Source: Austropuccinia psidii
Lineage: Eukaryota > Basidiomycota > Pucciniomycetes > Pucciniales > Sphaerophragmiaceae
Assembly (NCBI GenBank): GCA_023105745.1
Contig: JALGQZ010000013.1
Location: 25,061,105 to 25,125,104, forward strand
Direction: 5' to 3'
Length of the DNA: 64,000 nt
The notes under the pieces were generated by a model. That model ran no database searches. It had not been told where the DNA came from and saw only the letters and a program-made list of their open reading frames with translations. Made by a program: the position numbers and the translations under genes. This document shows positions 36,152 to 47,584 of this stretch, in pieces. Positions within the stretch are counted from its first letter, which is position 1, and every line of letters begins with the position of its first letter.

Positions 36152-37346
36152 TCAGTCTTCAGTGATATATTTTTAATACTTGATTGAATATCTTCTTTCA
36201 ACTGAAGTCTTTCTTTATCACTTTTTTCCAATTGTTCTTGGAAAAGACCTGCATTTTGGGCAGTTGAGTTTTCCAAGTTTTGATCTTGTATTCTTAACTC
36301 TTTTAACTGTCTACTTATAAAAGAAGTAGAATTTTCATCTGGTTGATTGAGTAAGGTGACCTTAGACTCAATTCTTTCACAAATTTGCGTCAAGGAAAAG
36401 ATATTGCCTTTATTTATATTTTCTAGACCAATTATGGTCTTTTGTGACTCTTTCACTTGCAATATCTCTCTACCAAACTTTGGTTGGATATACTCAAAAT
36501 TATTAAGCTTTGCTAAAATTTATTTATTACAAGTTTCAAAATTAGTTACAAGCTTTACAAGGTCTACTTCTTTGGAAATGACTGGTTCAATCTTTTCCGC
36601 TCCCTGTTTTTGAATTCCATCAGAGTTCTTGCCATATTGAACACATTATCCATGGCTGTCTTCTCTTTCTTGGAAATTATGTAATTCTGTGGGTAAGGCT
36701 TGTTCCACTTGGGTTTTGCCTTTACCTTTGCCTTTTTCTTTCCCTTCTGATTGCTCTTTGGAGTTTGCTTGTCCTTTTTTGGAACTTGTTGAGGCAGATT
36801 TTTGCTTGTGGAGGCTTGGGGAGCTTCCACTGGGCTGTTGTCCTTCCCTTGGTCCAACTTCTTCTTCTGGTCCTCTGATAACATGCTTTGGTTTTTCAAC
36901 CAAGCTTTTATCTATCAGACTTGTACCTTGCAAGACATGGGTGTACAACCCTTCAGAAGCTCATCTGTCTTTTCTGGCACCATCAACTTCTTCACTTGAA
37001 GATACGAGTTCATGGTGCCTATCCAAAGACTTAGAAGAAGTTCCCACTCCTGCGTCTTTGCCACCATAAACCAGTTCTTGTACTGAGACTGGTATATCTC
37101 TATTGCTGCCTGTTGGAAATTATTCAGGTTTGAAAACAGAAATAGCAGTTATTTCAGCTTCTGGACTCTCAATAAGAGTTTCAAAGGTGCTGGCTAACCT
37201 TTGGGCACTGGTGGAAGTTCTGAAATCCTCCATTTGTGCCTCTCCTCTGGGCCGACATTCTTGTTTTTTGGATTTATGACTTGAATATCCAGGTCAGATT
37301 CATTTGATTGGATGGATTGATTTCTTCCACTTCTAGTAGGAGTCAT
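36109..37346 (-). pseudogene. Gy2 gag, N-terminal and middle part
   Basis: An ATG at 37346 gives MTPTRSGRNQSIQSNESDLD, then VGPEERHKW, and ends at a TAG that may be the start of an intron (G|GTTAGC). 36899-36564 has DQKKKLDQGKDNSPVEAPQA and EKTAMDNVFNMARTLMEFKN; an overlapping frame (36948-36646) has KSLVEKPKHVIRGPEEEVGP. 36462-36109 (KESQKTIIGLENINKGNIFS, KVTLLNQPDENSTSF) is a coiled-coil-like segment before the capsid. The overlapping frame is continuous with this segment apart from a stop at HG*CVQYG, where related copies have Gln. Confidence 0.65.
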
Positions 37347-38052
37347 TTCAAATCAATTTCAAGGAAAAATGGATTAAGAAATTAATTGAATTCATCTGCT
37401 GGACCTTTAAAGGGTTCTTTGGTGATTAAACCCCTTGGTGCTGGGCTGGTTTGAAATTCAATACTAGATTCTGATGCCTCAATATTTGAAGAGCTTTCTC
37501 TGATGGATGACACTAGAGAAAGGTAAAAATATAATTTATTTTATCCAACAATAAAAATAACTTATATACTCAGCTTATTGAATAAAGTTGTTTTAATGTA
37601 ATTTATGGCAAATTACATCAAAATTAAGAAAAAATGTCTTAAAATAAAAGAGAAAGTGTTGTTAATAAATATTTTGAAATTCTTTATTTGATTTTATATT
37701 TTCTTTTAAAGAAATGATAATTAAGCAATTAATAAGTTATTAATCAAAATTCTATTATTATTCACTTTATACTAGAATAACTCAAAGAATAAATTTCAAG
37801 TCTGTGATGTGAAAAAGCCACTGGTTAGACACAAGAAATTTATTCCAAGTCACTCAATAGTATATTGTTTCTAGAAATATTCTTAAGAAAAGATAGCTTT
37901 ATTAATATTATAAAGATTATTTATGAGGGATAAGTCCCAAAAAAGCCAATATAAAGATAAATATGGCAATTTTACGTCAAAAAAGAGTAAAATGAGGTCT
38001 AGAATATGATTTATGTCCCAAACACTGGTCCAAATCATGGCCAGGCCCCAAA
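37347..38052 (-). other. Gy2 gag leader exon remnant, untranslated leader and primer site
   Basis: 37530-37390 (minus) encodes an end resembling Gy1's first gag exon (TSPAPRGLITKEPFKGPA). The following donor is mutated (GCAG|AT). 37540-38030 is AT-rich leader. The sequence next to the LTR reads TTTGGGGCCTGGCCATGAT on minus (38033-38052), the likely primer site. Confidence 0.6.
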
Positions 38053-40219
38053 TGTAAGGTTTGTCTATGAAACTCCTGATAATAGTAAAAATATCAAGAG
38101 TACTATGACTGTCCTCAGTAGAAAAATATAATATAACAAAATATCATAACCACAACTCAAATATAATTATTAGAATAATTATATTCAAAAAATAAATTTA
38201 ATTATTATTATATAATATAATAATAATAATAATAGTAATAAGATATTAATAATTATAATAAATTATAATTATTCTATTATTGTTATAGTCACTGACATTT
38301 ATAACAATAAGAAGTGTCAAGCTCTTAATGAGACAATTACACGGGGAAAATATAAATATTTAACCACTTATAAATAATATGAATATTATTTATAAAAAAG
38401 AAACTATAACAAACACTGTGCAGATATAATTCCTATAAAAAATTCTATATAAAAGAACTAATACTAGATCAAGAAATTATAGAATTTTAGAGAAAACTTA
38501 CTTATAATATTTATTTAATACAAAAAGTCAAACAACAACAGTTATTATATTGAATAATAATTATAAGTTAAAAATATGCCAAAAATCAAGATTTTCAGAG
38601 ATAAAACATATTTTTATAAGAAAAATTATGATTAAAGAGTTTTTGAGAGGAATTTGTGGATTTTTAAAAGATATTTTAAGACAATAATTTTATATAATAA
38701 AATATATTATTGGTGATTAAAACAATAATCTAACTTCTATGATTTCAATTCTTTAATTTAATATTTATACAGAATAAAATACATAAGAAATACTTTAATA
38801 ATAAGACTTTATATATAATAAAACTTTACCTGTTTAAATGGCTAATATAATTGGATTGGATTGAATTCATGGACAAAAACAGTAATGAGTATACTGTTTT
38901 TATGTCTGAAGAACAGCTCTCATGATTAATAATGGATATGGAGGGAGTGCTCAGATCAAAACTGAAAAACCATGCTTAAAAATAAGGTTCTTAACTTAAC
39001 GTAACCTGTTTTTAATTCCTATTTAAAGTTACTAGTGTTATTCTTAACTCCAAGTAACCTCAATCCTCATTAACGTTGATTATTATAAGTTTTAATATGA
39101 AATAAGGTTATTTATATTACTGTTTATCACATGAGCAACTTAAAAATAGATTTTCAAGTAAAAATCTCTTAAACTCAATTTTTACAGAAATCTTAATTTT
39201 CTCTAAGTATAATTAAAAGAGTAATGTTCCAGGCTAACTACCAATAAAACCTGCTGATAAAAGATACTTAAATTAAATGTATACACAGATAACATGGAAT
39301 TTTAAGCTGTGTGAAATTTTCAAGCAAATCCATTAAGATTTGGATTTTTAATGAATTTTTGAAGGTATTGCTATTTTTCCACGTAAAATAGCAATACACA
39401 CTGAAACTTAACTTTTGATAAGGTTTTGATACTTGTAACTTTCAAGTTTTAAGCTTACTTAAGCTTTGACAGGTCTCAAACTTCAATTTCAAGCCTGCAT
39501 ATTGGGATTTACCCTTTGGCAGCTTGAAATTCCTGTCCAAGTTGGGATAAAACCAGTTTAAACTTTAAGGTTGGATCAAAGTCTAATCTTAAAGCTTAAA
39601 TAAGGTTGAAAATCCTACAATACAGTTGGACAACCTTAATTGAATCCTTGCAGATCCAAAAGGTTGGGTACCTCAGCTCTGTTTGGTCTTTTTCCTTTGT
39701 CCCACCCTTTTGCATGGATCTCACCCTTTTGTTTCTTTAAAGCCATACTATGGCGTTAAACACTTATAAATTGAGCTCATGCAGGATTCAAATTCTGTAT
39801 GGAAAATCCTCAGCCAATTTAGTAAATAGACACAAAACCTCAATTTTAACTCAAATTTTGGTACGTTTGCATAAACCTTATGCAACTTTAAATTTAAACT
39901 TATTTAAGCTTAACTTTAACAATTTTAAAAAAATGTTAAAAAAGTTACATTAGTGCTGTGAATTTCTTAAATCTTCCAATAACTTAACAAATAAGCCTTT
40001 TGGGTATAACACCCTATGGGTGTACCCTAGGTTATTTTAGGTGTAGAATCCAGAAATAACATAATAATTATAACTTTGCTTATCTAAACAAAAGCTATAT
40101 ATATTTTTTCTTATTTTTTATTTCAATTTCAACTGAAATGTGTGTTGCAGACTAACTCAGATGTATATAAAGCTATTTGTGGCCTTATGGGTATGTCATA
40201 TATACCTCACAGGCTCACA
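38053..40219 (-). repeat. Gy2 5' LTR
   Basis: 2167 bp, TGTAAGGTTTGTCTATGAAA on plus to CACAGGCTCACA. It pairs with 27350-29507. Pol of Gy1 resumes directly after the TSD (40220). Confidence 0.93.
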
Positions 40220-40746
40220 TGTAGTCTCAGGACTGAGCCTTGGTGTTGATAAAAACTAAGTGGCTGCAGTTTTACTGAAACAAATTCCACACAAAAAAAC
40301 AAGAAATGATGTCTTCCTTAGGGTTTGCCAGTTATTAAAGGCAACACCTTGAAGATTTTGCAATTCTTGCCAAATCATTGTACAGAATTTGTTATCAAAA
40401 AACTGTCTTGGAAATGACACAGGAAAGGATTCAAGCATATGAAAAAAACAAGTATGCCTTGACTAATGCGCCATTATTATTGATGCCAGACTGGAAGCCT
40501 CCTTTCAAGCTGTATATTGATGCATGTGGTGAAGGTATAGGTGCAGCTCTTAATCAAGTTCAAATTGTCAATGACAAACCTTATGAAGCTCAAAACTGTT
40601 TAATCTCAAGACAAATTCAACCTACTGAGGCTAGATATGGAGCTAGCCAAATGAAGTGTTGTTGCCTTGTTTGGGTTCTAGAAAAGCTTCATTATTATCT
40701 TGATGGTATTGTGTTTGGAGTAATTACTGATTGTAATGCAGTAAAA
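40220..40746 (+). pseudogene. Gy1 reverse transcriptase end and RNase H, first part
   Basis: Picks up from 27349: VVSGLSLGVDKN, then a decayed connection. The open stretch 40378-40770 has [20 protein letters not shown] with the first RNase H Asp, [20 protein letters not shown] (the Glu position is Lys), and ITDCNAVK with the next Asp. It stops at K where a family C solo LTR is inserted; the domain continues at 41492. Confidence 0.85.
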
Positions 40747-41491
40747 GGTCACAGGGGCCCTTCTCAGTGAAGAGAGACTGGCACTTACTTATGGAGGGCT
40801 CAGGATATGGTAAATGGAAAACACACTTAAGAGTGTAATAAGATGAACCTAATAAATAAAGAAATATAAGAAAGCAGCAACAAAAAGAATAAGAGTAAGA
40901 ATAAAAGAGCCAACCAAAAACAATTCCAACTCCACTGTTTCAACCTGTCAGAATGCAAAGAGAAGGGTTAATAAGGATATGGACACCCAGCTCACTGTAC
41001 AGGAAAAGAAATAAAATTCAAAGACTAACTTAAAATTAAATACATATAATACTAAAAATAAGGGTAAGAATATTTATAAAATACTAAATAAACTAAATTA
41101 ATTAACTGGGGAAACATCCCCAGGGGGGAAAGAGGGGCTGGTATATGTGAGAATCACCAGCCCCAATCCAGACAGAGAATTTTCATGAGAATGATTGATG
41201 ATTGAATTGATCCTGGTAAATACAGGTCCTGTACAGCTGTACAGAACCTGCACAAGAGGTGTGGTGGTATTGAGTGATCATACAGTTGGAGGATGGTGTA
41301 TCCAATCTGTATTGGGTAATTCCAACCTGTACAGAAGTTGACAGGCTGTATTGCTGACCCAGTCTTTATGCATGTTTCAGCAAGGAAGATTGCTGAAACT
41401 GAATGTTGATACACACAGTGGATATTCTGGTTTGAGGTTTTTGAGTGGGTTTAAGTATGAATACCCTTACCCCTGGATAGTGGTTGTTACA
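40747..41491 (+). mobile_element. Solo LTR, family C, copy 1 in Gy1 RNase H
   Basis: 745 bp starting GGTCACAGGGGCC (expected TGTCACAGGGGC, as at 56837) and ending GGTTGTTACA. The flanks TAAAA (40742-40746) and CAAAA (41492-41496) are a TSD with one mismatch. A hairpin CTGGGG/CCCCAG is at 41106-41123. Orientation is arbitrary, given as that of the shared start. Confidence 0.8.
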
Positions 41492-42600
41492 CAAAATCAC
41501 TTAACATAAAAACTCCAAACAGACACATGTTAACATGGCAGATTGCTATACAGGGGTATAGAGGTAATATGACCATATTGCATCAAGCTGGAAATATTCA
41601 CAAGAATGCTGATGGCTTGAGTAGATGGGAATTACCAAATACACCGACAATCCTGCCTATGTTCCTACAGGTGCAGAACCTCAGATTCCAATTGAAGGGA
41701 TTAACATCACAGATGAGGGCACAGAATCTTTTGAAGAGGTTAGAGAAAGTAATAAGCAAGATAAGAATTTTCATATTATTACCACTCTACTTGAAAAAGA
41801 TGGAAAAGATGCAGATTTGGCTAATTCTCTGGACAATAACTGGAAGACATCTTATGACAATGGAAGATTCAATTTATTTGATGGTATCTTATATAATAGA
41901 TCTAAACACACATGTGTCATGGTCTTATGTAGTAGAATGTTAATCAAAACAATACCATTAGAATGCCATGATAACATTTATTCTAGAAATCTGTCTGAAG
42001 AAAGAACAATAGAAAGAATCAAAATATGTTCCTGGTGGCCATCTTGGAGAAAACATTTCATTGAGTAATGTCATAGTTGTGATAGATGCCAGAAAGCCAA
42101 TAAAGCTACTGGTAAAAGATTTGGTTTAATGATTAATATCTGAGAACCGAGTAACCCATGGAAGTGATTCATATGGATTGGGTAACTGCTTTACCACTTG
42201 GAGGTGATGAAAGCTACAATGCATGTCTTGTTATTGTAGACAGATATAGAAAAACTCCAATATTCTTACCATGTCATAAAGATGAAACAGGTATGGACAC
42301 AGCTCTTTTGATTTGTAACAGAGTAATATCCCATACTGGTCTCTTTAAAAATATCATTAGTGATAGAGACCCAAAATTTACATCAGCCTTATGGACTAAT
42401 TCACATAAGCCTTTGGGTAAAAAACTATAATTCTCAACAGAATACCATCCACAAACAGATGGGTTAGCAGAAAGAATGATTCAAACCCTTGAGGACATGA
42501 TCAGAAGCTCTTGTGCTTATGGCCTGGAGCTTAAAGATTCTGATGGCTTTACCCATGATTGGTGTACTCTTATACCAGCTTTGTAATTAGCCTATAGGAC
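41492..42600 (+). pseudogene. Gy1 RNase H end, tether and integrase
   Basis: Resumes with a decayed KSLLN-like stretch, then the matching frame [14 protein letters not shown] and [11 protein letters not shown]. Integrase follows: the HHCC part reads CHDNIYSRNLSEERTIERIK, where the second His is Asn, then a stop, then CHSCDRCQKANKATG with both Cys. The core is open at 42158-42430: HMDWVTALP (Asp) and ISDRDPKFTS (Asp). After a stop at 42427, GLAERMIQTL supplies the Glu. It would insert cDNA, but stops and the lost His make it inactive. Confidence 0.85.
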
Positions 42601-43196
42601 TTCTAGCCATGCTTCAAGAGGCAAGACTCTTGCAATTTTGGAAAAAGGATGAAACCCTAAACTTCCAGTTGATACATTGAAGAAAGATTTAGTTGATATT
42701 AATCCAACTGCTTCAAGCTTTGAGCTATTGCTTGATAAAGTGAGACATAATGAAAAAAAAAGCATGAATGATGCATTTGAATATGCTAAACAGAAGTGGC
42801 ATAAAAGTCATAAAATCCCAGAATTAAAAGTAGGGGACTTAATACTAGTTTCAACCTTGAACTTCAATAATAAAGGCCTGAAGAAATTGAAAGATTCCTT
42901 TGCAGGACCATCTATTATGACAGCCCTTCATGGGAAAAATGCAGTACAAGTACAACTGTCAGGAGAATTGAAAAAAACCTCCAACTTTGTCTGTCAGTCT
43001 AGTAAAACATCACACTTCAAGTGACAAGGAATTATTTCCTTTGAGAAATGAAACACCCTTAAAATTACCCCCACTTGATCAAAGTGAGGAGAAAAAATTA
43101 CTTAAATTATTGAAAGAAAGAAGACTTAGGAGGAAAAATGATATAGAATAATTAGTCAGGTACAGGTATTTACAACATGAAAATTAATGGATTGCA
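42601..43196 (+). pseudogene. Gy1 integrase C-terminus and chromodomain-like tail
   Basis: KTLAILEKG is interrupted by a stop. The open stretch 42677-43024 has LKKDLVDINPTASSFELLLD, AKQKWHKSHKIPELKVGDLI and LKDSFAGPSIMTALHGKNAV. The frame then shifts to SSDKELFPLRNETPLKLPPL and the chromodomain-like KKLLKLLKERRLRRKN; stops follow within about 20 codons. It corresponds domain by domain to Gy2 30338-29727. Confidence 0.8.
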
Positions 43197-43383
43197 GAAA
43201 GTAAGATACCTTATTCCCAAAGGCTTCCCAGAAGATTTGGAAATGAGAGAAGACCAATTCCTTAAAAACAACTTTTAATTGTGTGCTTTACATACTTAAA
43301 AAGTATAGGTAAATACGTTGGACAGTGGATTATACCCCCAAAAAAATGGGGGGTATACTACAAAAGAAAAAATTGTGGTACAA

Positions 43384-43403
43384 GTTTTTTTGGTGGCTGG
43401 GAA
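43384..43403 (+). promoter_or_regulatory. Gy1 polypurine tract
   Basis: GTTTTTTTGGTGGCTGGGAA lies directly against the 3' LTR start. This is the second-strand priming position expected in LTR retrotransposons. Confidence 0.7.
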
Positions 43404-45990
43404 TGTGAGCCTGTGAGGTATGTATGACATACCCATAAGGCCACAAGTAACTTTATATACAGTTTATTTAGTCTTTAACAGACTTTTCAATTGGATTTGA
43501 AATAAAAAATGACAAAAAATAAGTATAACTTTTTTTGGATAAACAAAGTTAGAATTATTATTTCATTTTTGGATTCTACACCAAAAATAACCTAGGGTAC
43601 ACCTTCAGGGTGTTATACCCAAAAATGATTATTTCTTATGTTATTAGAAGATTCAAATATCTCACAGTACAATTGCAACTTTTTTAACTTTTTTTAAAAT
43701 TGTTAAATTTAAGCTTAAATAAGCTTAAATTTATAGTTGCATAAGGCTTATGCAAAAATACCAAAATTTTGGTTAAAATTAAGGTGTTTTGTATATTTAC
43801 TGAATTGGCTAAGGATTTCCAATACAGGATGGAAATCCTGTGTGGCTCAATTCAAAAGGGTTTGAGGCCATACTATGGCTTTAAATAAATAAAAGGGCAA
43901 AATCCACGCAGAAAGGTGTCACAGTTCTGTCTTCCAGACCTCAGCAAAGGGAACTCTTACCAAAAAGGCTATTAAAGCGCTTGAAAGACCAATTAATACT
44001 GGCAAGTTGTAGATCACATTCCACCATGTGACAGTACCCCCGGGCTTAGAGCACTGCATCCCAAAGTGCATGTAGCTGATGGTATTATCCATGTCACCCT
44101 CATGGAGCTACATTAGTCACAACAGGAGCCCACAAGGGGCGTAACCCTTGTATGCCAATGGAGCAGAAAACCCAGCAATTTCTGGTTGTTTGATTTAGAC
44201 CTCCTCTTGTCTCCAACTGGAATGAAAACCATGATTTTGGTAACCACTTTATTGTCGCAATTCTGTCTGCCAAACCTCAGAAAAGGGAACTCTTGCCAAA
44301 AAGGCTATTAAACCAGTTGAAAGAACAATTAATACTGGAAAGTTGTAGATCACATTCCACCATGTGAAAAAAGGTGGGACAAAGGAAATAGACTAAACAG
44401 AGCTGGGGTACCCAGCTTTTTGGATCTGAAAGGATTAAACTAAGGTTTTCCATCTGTATTGGAGGATTTTCAACCTTATTTAAACTTTAAGATTAGAATT
44501 TGATCCAACCTTAAAGCTTCAACTGGTTTTATCCCATTTTGGACAGGAATTTTAAGCTGCCAAAGGGTAAATACCAATATGAAAGCAAGAAATTAAGGCT
44601 TTAAGAACTGTCAAAGCTTAAATAAGCTTAAGAATTTAAAGTTAAAAGCATTAAAACCTTATCAAAAGTCAAGGTTTGGTGTGTATTGCTATTTTACATT
44701 GAGAAATAGTAATAACTTCAAGAATTCATTAAAAATACGATGCTGAATGGATTTTCCTGAAATTTTCACACAGCTTACAATTTAATGTTAACTGTGTAAA
44801 AATTCAATTTTAAGCTTCTTATATAAACAGGTTTTATTGATAATGAGCCTGGAAAATTACTCTTTTAATTATACTTAAAGAAAATTAAGATTTCTTTAAA
44901 AATTCATTAAAAATTGGGTTTAGAAGATTTTTGCTCGAAACTCTATTTTTAAGTTTTTCATGTGATGAAATTCAATATAAAGAAACTTATCTTATATTAA
45001 AAATTAAAATAATTAACCTAAATGAGGATTAAAGTTACTTGGAGTTAAGAATAACACTGGTAACCTGAAATTGGAATTAAAAATAAGTTACCTTAAGCTA
45101 AGATCCTTCTTTTTAAGCATGGTTTTTCAGTTTTGACCTGAGAACGCCCTATATATACATTATGAAACATGAGAGCTTCCCTATAGACATAAAAAGAGTC
45201 TATTCATCACTGTTTTTTTCCATCATTCATTATCAATCAAATCATATTAGACATTTAAACAGGTAAGGTTTTATTACATATAAAGTCTTATTATAAAAGT
45301 AATTCTTAAGTTATTTTATTCTTTATTAATATCAAATTAAAGAATTGAAATCATAGAATTCAGATTATTTTTGTAAACAGCAATAATATATTTTATTTTA
45401 TCAAAGTATCATCTTAAATTTATTTTAAAATCCACAAATTCCTCTTAAAAACTCTTTCAATAATATGTTTATTATAAAAAGTTGTTTTATCTTTAAAAAT
45501 ATTGATTTTTTGGTGTGTTTTGAACTTATAAAAATTATTTAATATAATAACTGTTGTATTGAACTTGTTGTATTAAATATATATTATGAATAATTTTTGC
45601 TCTGAAACTCTATATTTTTAATCTATTATTAGTTTTTTTATATAGAATTTTTCTATAAGAATTATTTCTGCACAGTTGTGTGATAGTATTTAAATTATTC
45701 ATAAGTGGTTAAATATTCATATTTTCCATGTGTAATTGTCTCATTAAGAGCTTTACACTTCTTATTGTTATAATTTTCAGTTACTATAACAATAATAGAA
45801 TAATTATAATTTATTATAATTATTAAATTATTCAATAATGATTAAATTTCTTTTTTTAATATAGTTATTTTCAAAAATCATATATATCATTGGTTATAAT
45901 ATTTTATTATATTATATTTTTCTTCAGAGGACAGTCATAGTACTGTTGATATTGCTACTATTATCAAGAGTTTCATAGACAAACCTTACA
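43404..45990 (+). repeat. Gy1 3' LTR, interrupted by a TRIM-like element
   Basis: Begins TGTGAGCCTGTGAGGTATG and ends ACAAACCTTACA. It contains a 453-bp element plus 5-bp TSD at 43917-44374; without it the LTR is about 2.13 kb, equal to the 5' LTR without its insertion. Confidence 0.92.
43917..44369 (+). mobile_element. TRIM-like element with two 117-bp terminal repeats
   Basis: Terminal direct repeats 43917-44033 and 44253-44369, 117 bp each and about 90% alike by eye. They begin TGTCACAGTTCTGTC / TGTCGCAATTCTGTC and end CACCATGTGACA / CACCATGTGAAA. The TSD is AAAGG (43912-43916, 44370-44374). The internal 219 bp have no coding capacity. Size, paired short LTRs, TG...CA-type ends and a 5-bp TSD fit a terminal-repeat retrotransposon in miniature, moved by another element's proteins. 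The strand is arbitrary. Confidence 0.82.
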
Positions 45991-46320
45991 TTTATGACCA
46001 TGAAATTGGCATAAATGGCATTGAAGAAATGCCTTAAATGATATTAAAAATGCCATAAATTGCCTCAAGAATGGCATGAATGGCCTTAAAAATGCCACAA
46101 ATGGCCTTAACAATGTCATTTATGCAATTATAAGTTCCATAAATGGAATTTTCAATGGTATTCATGGAATTTTTGATTCCATACATGGGATTGCTAATGC
46201 CATAAATAGCCTCAACAATGGCATTAATGGCCTTAAAAATGCCCTAAATGGCCTTAAAAGTTCCATAAATGGAATTAATGTCATTGAAAGTGCCATAAAT
46301 AGCTATATTTCATTCAAAAC
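45991..46320. repeat. 21-bp palindromic tandem repeats, right part
   Basis: Imperfect units like AATGCCATAAATGGCCTTAAA, about 14 copies. The 21-bp period keeps one frame open (46076-46447) and gives repeats like NGLKNAI; this is a by-product, not a gene. The array continues the one at 17040-17152 across the Gy1 insertion. Confidence 0.85.
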
Positions 46321-46443
46321 ACCCCTTATGTGCTGTTACCATGAAATTACATGTTTTTACCAATTTCTGGGAAAAACACATAAGGGCTTAAGTGTTTTCA
46401 CCAAATTGCGTATGTGTTTTTACCAACACCCTGAATTAATAAG

Positions 46444-47584
46444 CTGAAAGTTTAAAAAAAGAATGTGATGTTAATTTATAAAACCCCTTTCTTTTGTTTT
46501 TTTTTTGGTTTTAGTTTTTCTGAAAATATAATATAATATTCTGATAAGCTGAAATATAAATTTTTTTAACTTCAACTGAGTAAAAATTGCCATAGTGTTC
46601 CCCAAGGTATCACAATGCCTCATTTTTGGCCACTTTTGAATCATTCTAACAACTCTAAATCTTATGATAATTCAATTGGATTATCCTTTTGCACATGCAT
46701 CCTTTATTTGGATGAGTGAATTTGGTGAATTTCACACAAAAATTCCTTTGGAGAGAGTATTTTTATGGTAATGTCCCATTTGGGTCTTTTTGGGGCCACT
46801 ATAAAATACTAACAAAAAATTAGTGCCAACCAAATGAATAGCTGTCTTTTACTTGGAATTTTCATTTTGAGGGTCTTATATGGCCACTTCTTCTTATTTT
46901 TTCAAGAGCAAAGTCTTTTGGGTAAATGGCCCATTTGAAAAATCTTTCAAAAAAAGATATGGTGGGTTTTCATAGGCCCACAAATCCTGAAGGTCAGAAT
47001 AAATAACGAGATATTGGAAATTTTGGTCTTGAAATAAACCTCAAGGCTAAAATGACAAATTGAAATTACTGTAGTAAACAAGTTTACTCAATAAATGAAT
47101 CTATTTGTTAAAAAGACATTGAGCTCTAAGGAGTCCATTTGTGGGAATTCTTTGAAATCCAGGCTATACTGATCTCCACCTTTTCCAGAAAGCTGAATTT
47201 TTCTGTCTCTTTCTTAGAAAAAAAATATTTTTCAGAGGGGATGATAGCACAAACTCTGTGAAAAAAGTAACCGAAAATTCAAAAAAAAACTGTTTCTTTA
47301 ACTACACAGTAAAGTACTTTAACAGTGCTTTTTGACCATCATTGAAAACCAAATAAACATAATATGGGGTCCCCATTGACTATTGAGGCCTATACCAAAT
47401 ACATTCTGCTCCAGGATTAGTGTTTTTTTAACAAAAGGTTTTCCTGTCTCCTGGACCCAAAGGTCTATGCTGTGGGAATTCCTTGAAACATTGGATTTAT
47501 ATTGCAGGATTACTGAGTTCTGGGCCTGTGTGAGGCCATTATTTCAATCTAGCACAAATCATGATTCCATGATTCCTCTTTAAA
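46444..47584. other. No gene recognised
   Basis: Less AT-rich than its surroundings, with several short non-overlapping open stretches (the longest, 47383-47583, starts MRPIPNTFCSRIS) that match no family I know. It was adjacent to 15541-16543 before the insertion of the MULE-like element and Gy1. Confidence 0.5.

Larger units (their letters stand above)
27350..40219 (-). mobile_element. Gy2, full-length Ty3/Gypsy element in opposite orientation
   Basis: TSD TGTAG at 27345-27349 and 40220-40224. LTRs at 27350-29507 and 38053-40219 enclose a minus-strand gag-pol. By eye the LTR starts differ at about 11 of the first 115 bases, so the insertion is not recent. The element belongs to the same family as its host Gy1: the LTR starts and pol are closely alike. 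A family A solo LTR lies inside it (32744-34664). Confidence 0.93.
17153..45990 (+). mobile_element. Gy1, Ty3/Gypsy LTR retrotransposon with nested insertions
   Basis: TSD TTTAT at 17148-17152 and 45991-45995. The LTRs (17153-21160; 43404-45990) reduce to about 2.12 and 2.13 kb after removing insertions. Internal order on plus: primer site, gag leader with intron, gag, protease, reverse transcriptase, RNase H, integrase, chromodomain-like tail, polypurine tract. Gag-pol has many stops. Five insertions with TSDs lie within it (17751, 22031, 27350, 40747, 43917). The reading order of pol domains (PR-RT-RH-IN) defines it as Ty3/Gypsy. Confidence 0.9.
16544..46434. mobile_element. Small MULE-like non-autonomous element, split by Gy1
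   Basis: Left end TTAAGGGTTTTGGTAAACAC; right end reads ACCAACACCCTGA, so the ends are imperfect inverted repeats. They are flanked by ATTAATAAA (16535-16543) and ATTAATAAG (46435-46443), 8 of 9 bases matching, as expected for a MULE 9-bp TSD. Without Gy1 and its duplication the element is about 1.05 kb. It carries more TTTTTACC subterminal blocks and a palindromic 21-bp tandem repeat, and no transposase. Its left arm is similar to 8080-8340 of the adjacent decayed MULE, which may be a related parent. Confidence 0.62.

Noticed and set aside
40747..41491. SINE-like insertion in RNase H
   Set aside because: No tRNA-derived A/B boxes or poly(A) end; the 56837 copy shows TG...CA ends and a perfect 5-bp TSD, so an LTR is the better reading.
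45991..46320. Possible CRISPR-like array
   Set aside because: Units are directly adjacent palindromic repeats without unique spacers, and the context is eukaryotic.
46076..46447. 123-codon open frame with NGLKNAI-like repeats, possible repeat protein
   Set aside because: The 21-bp tandem repeat keeps one frame open by its period; it lies in a non-autonomous element and has no other support.
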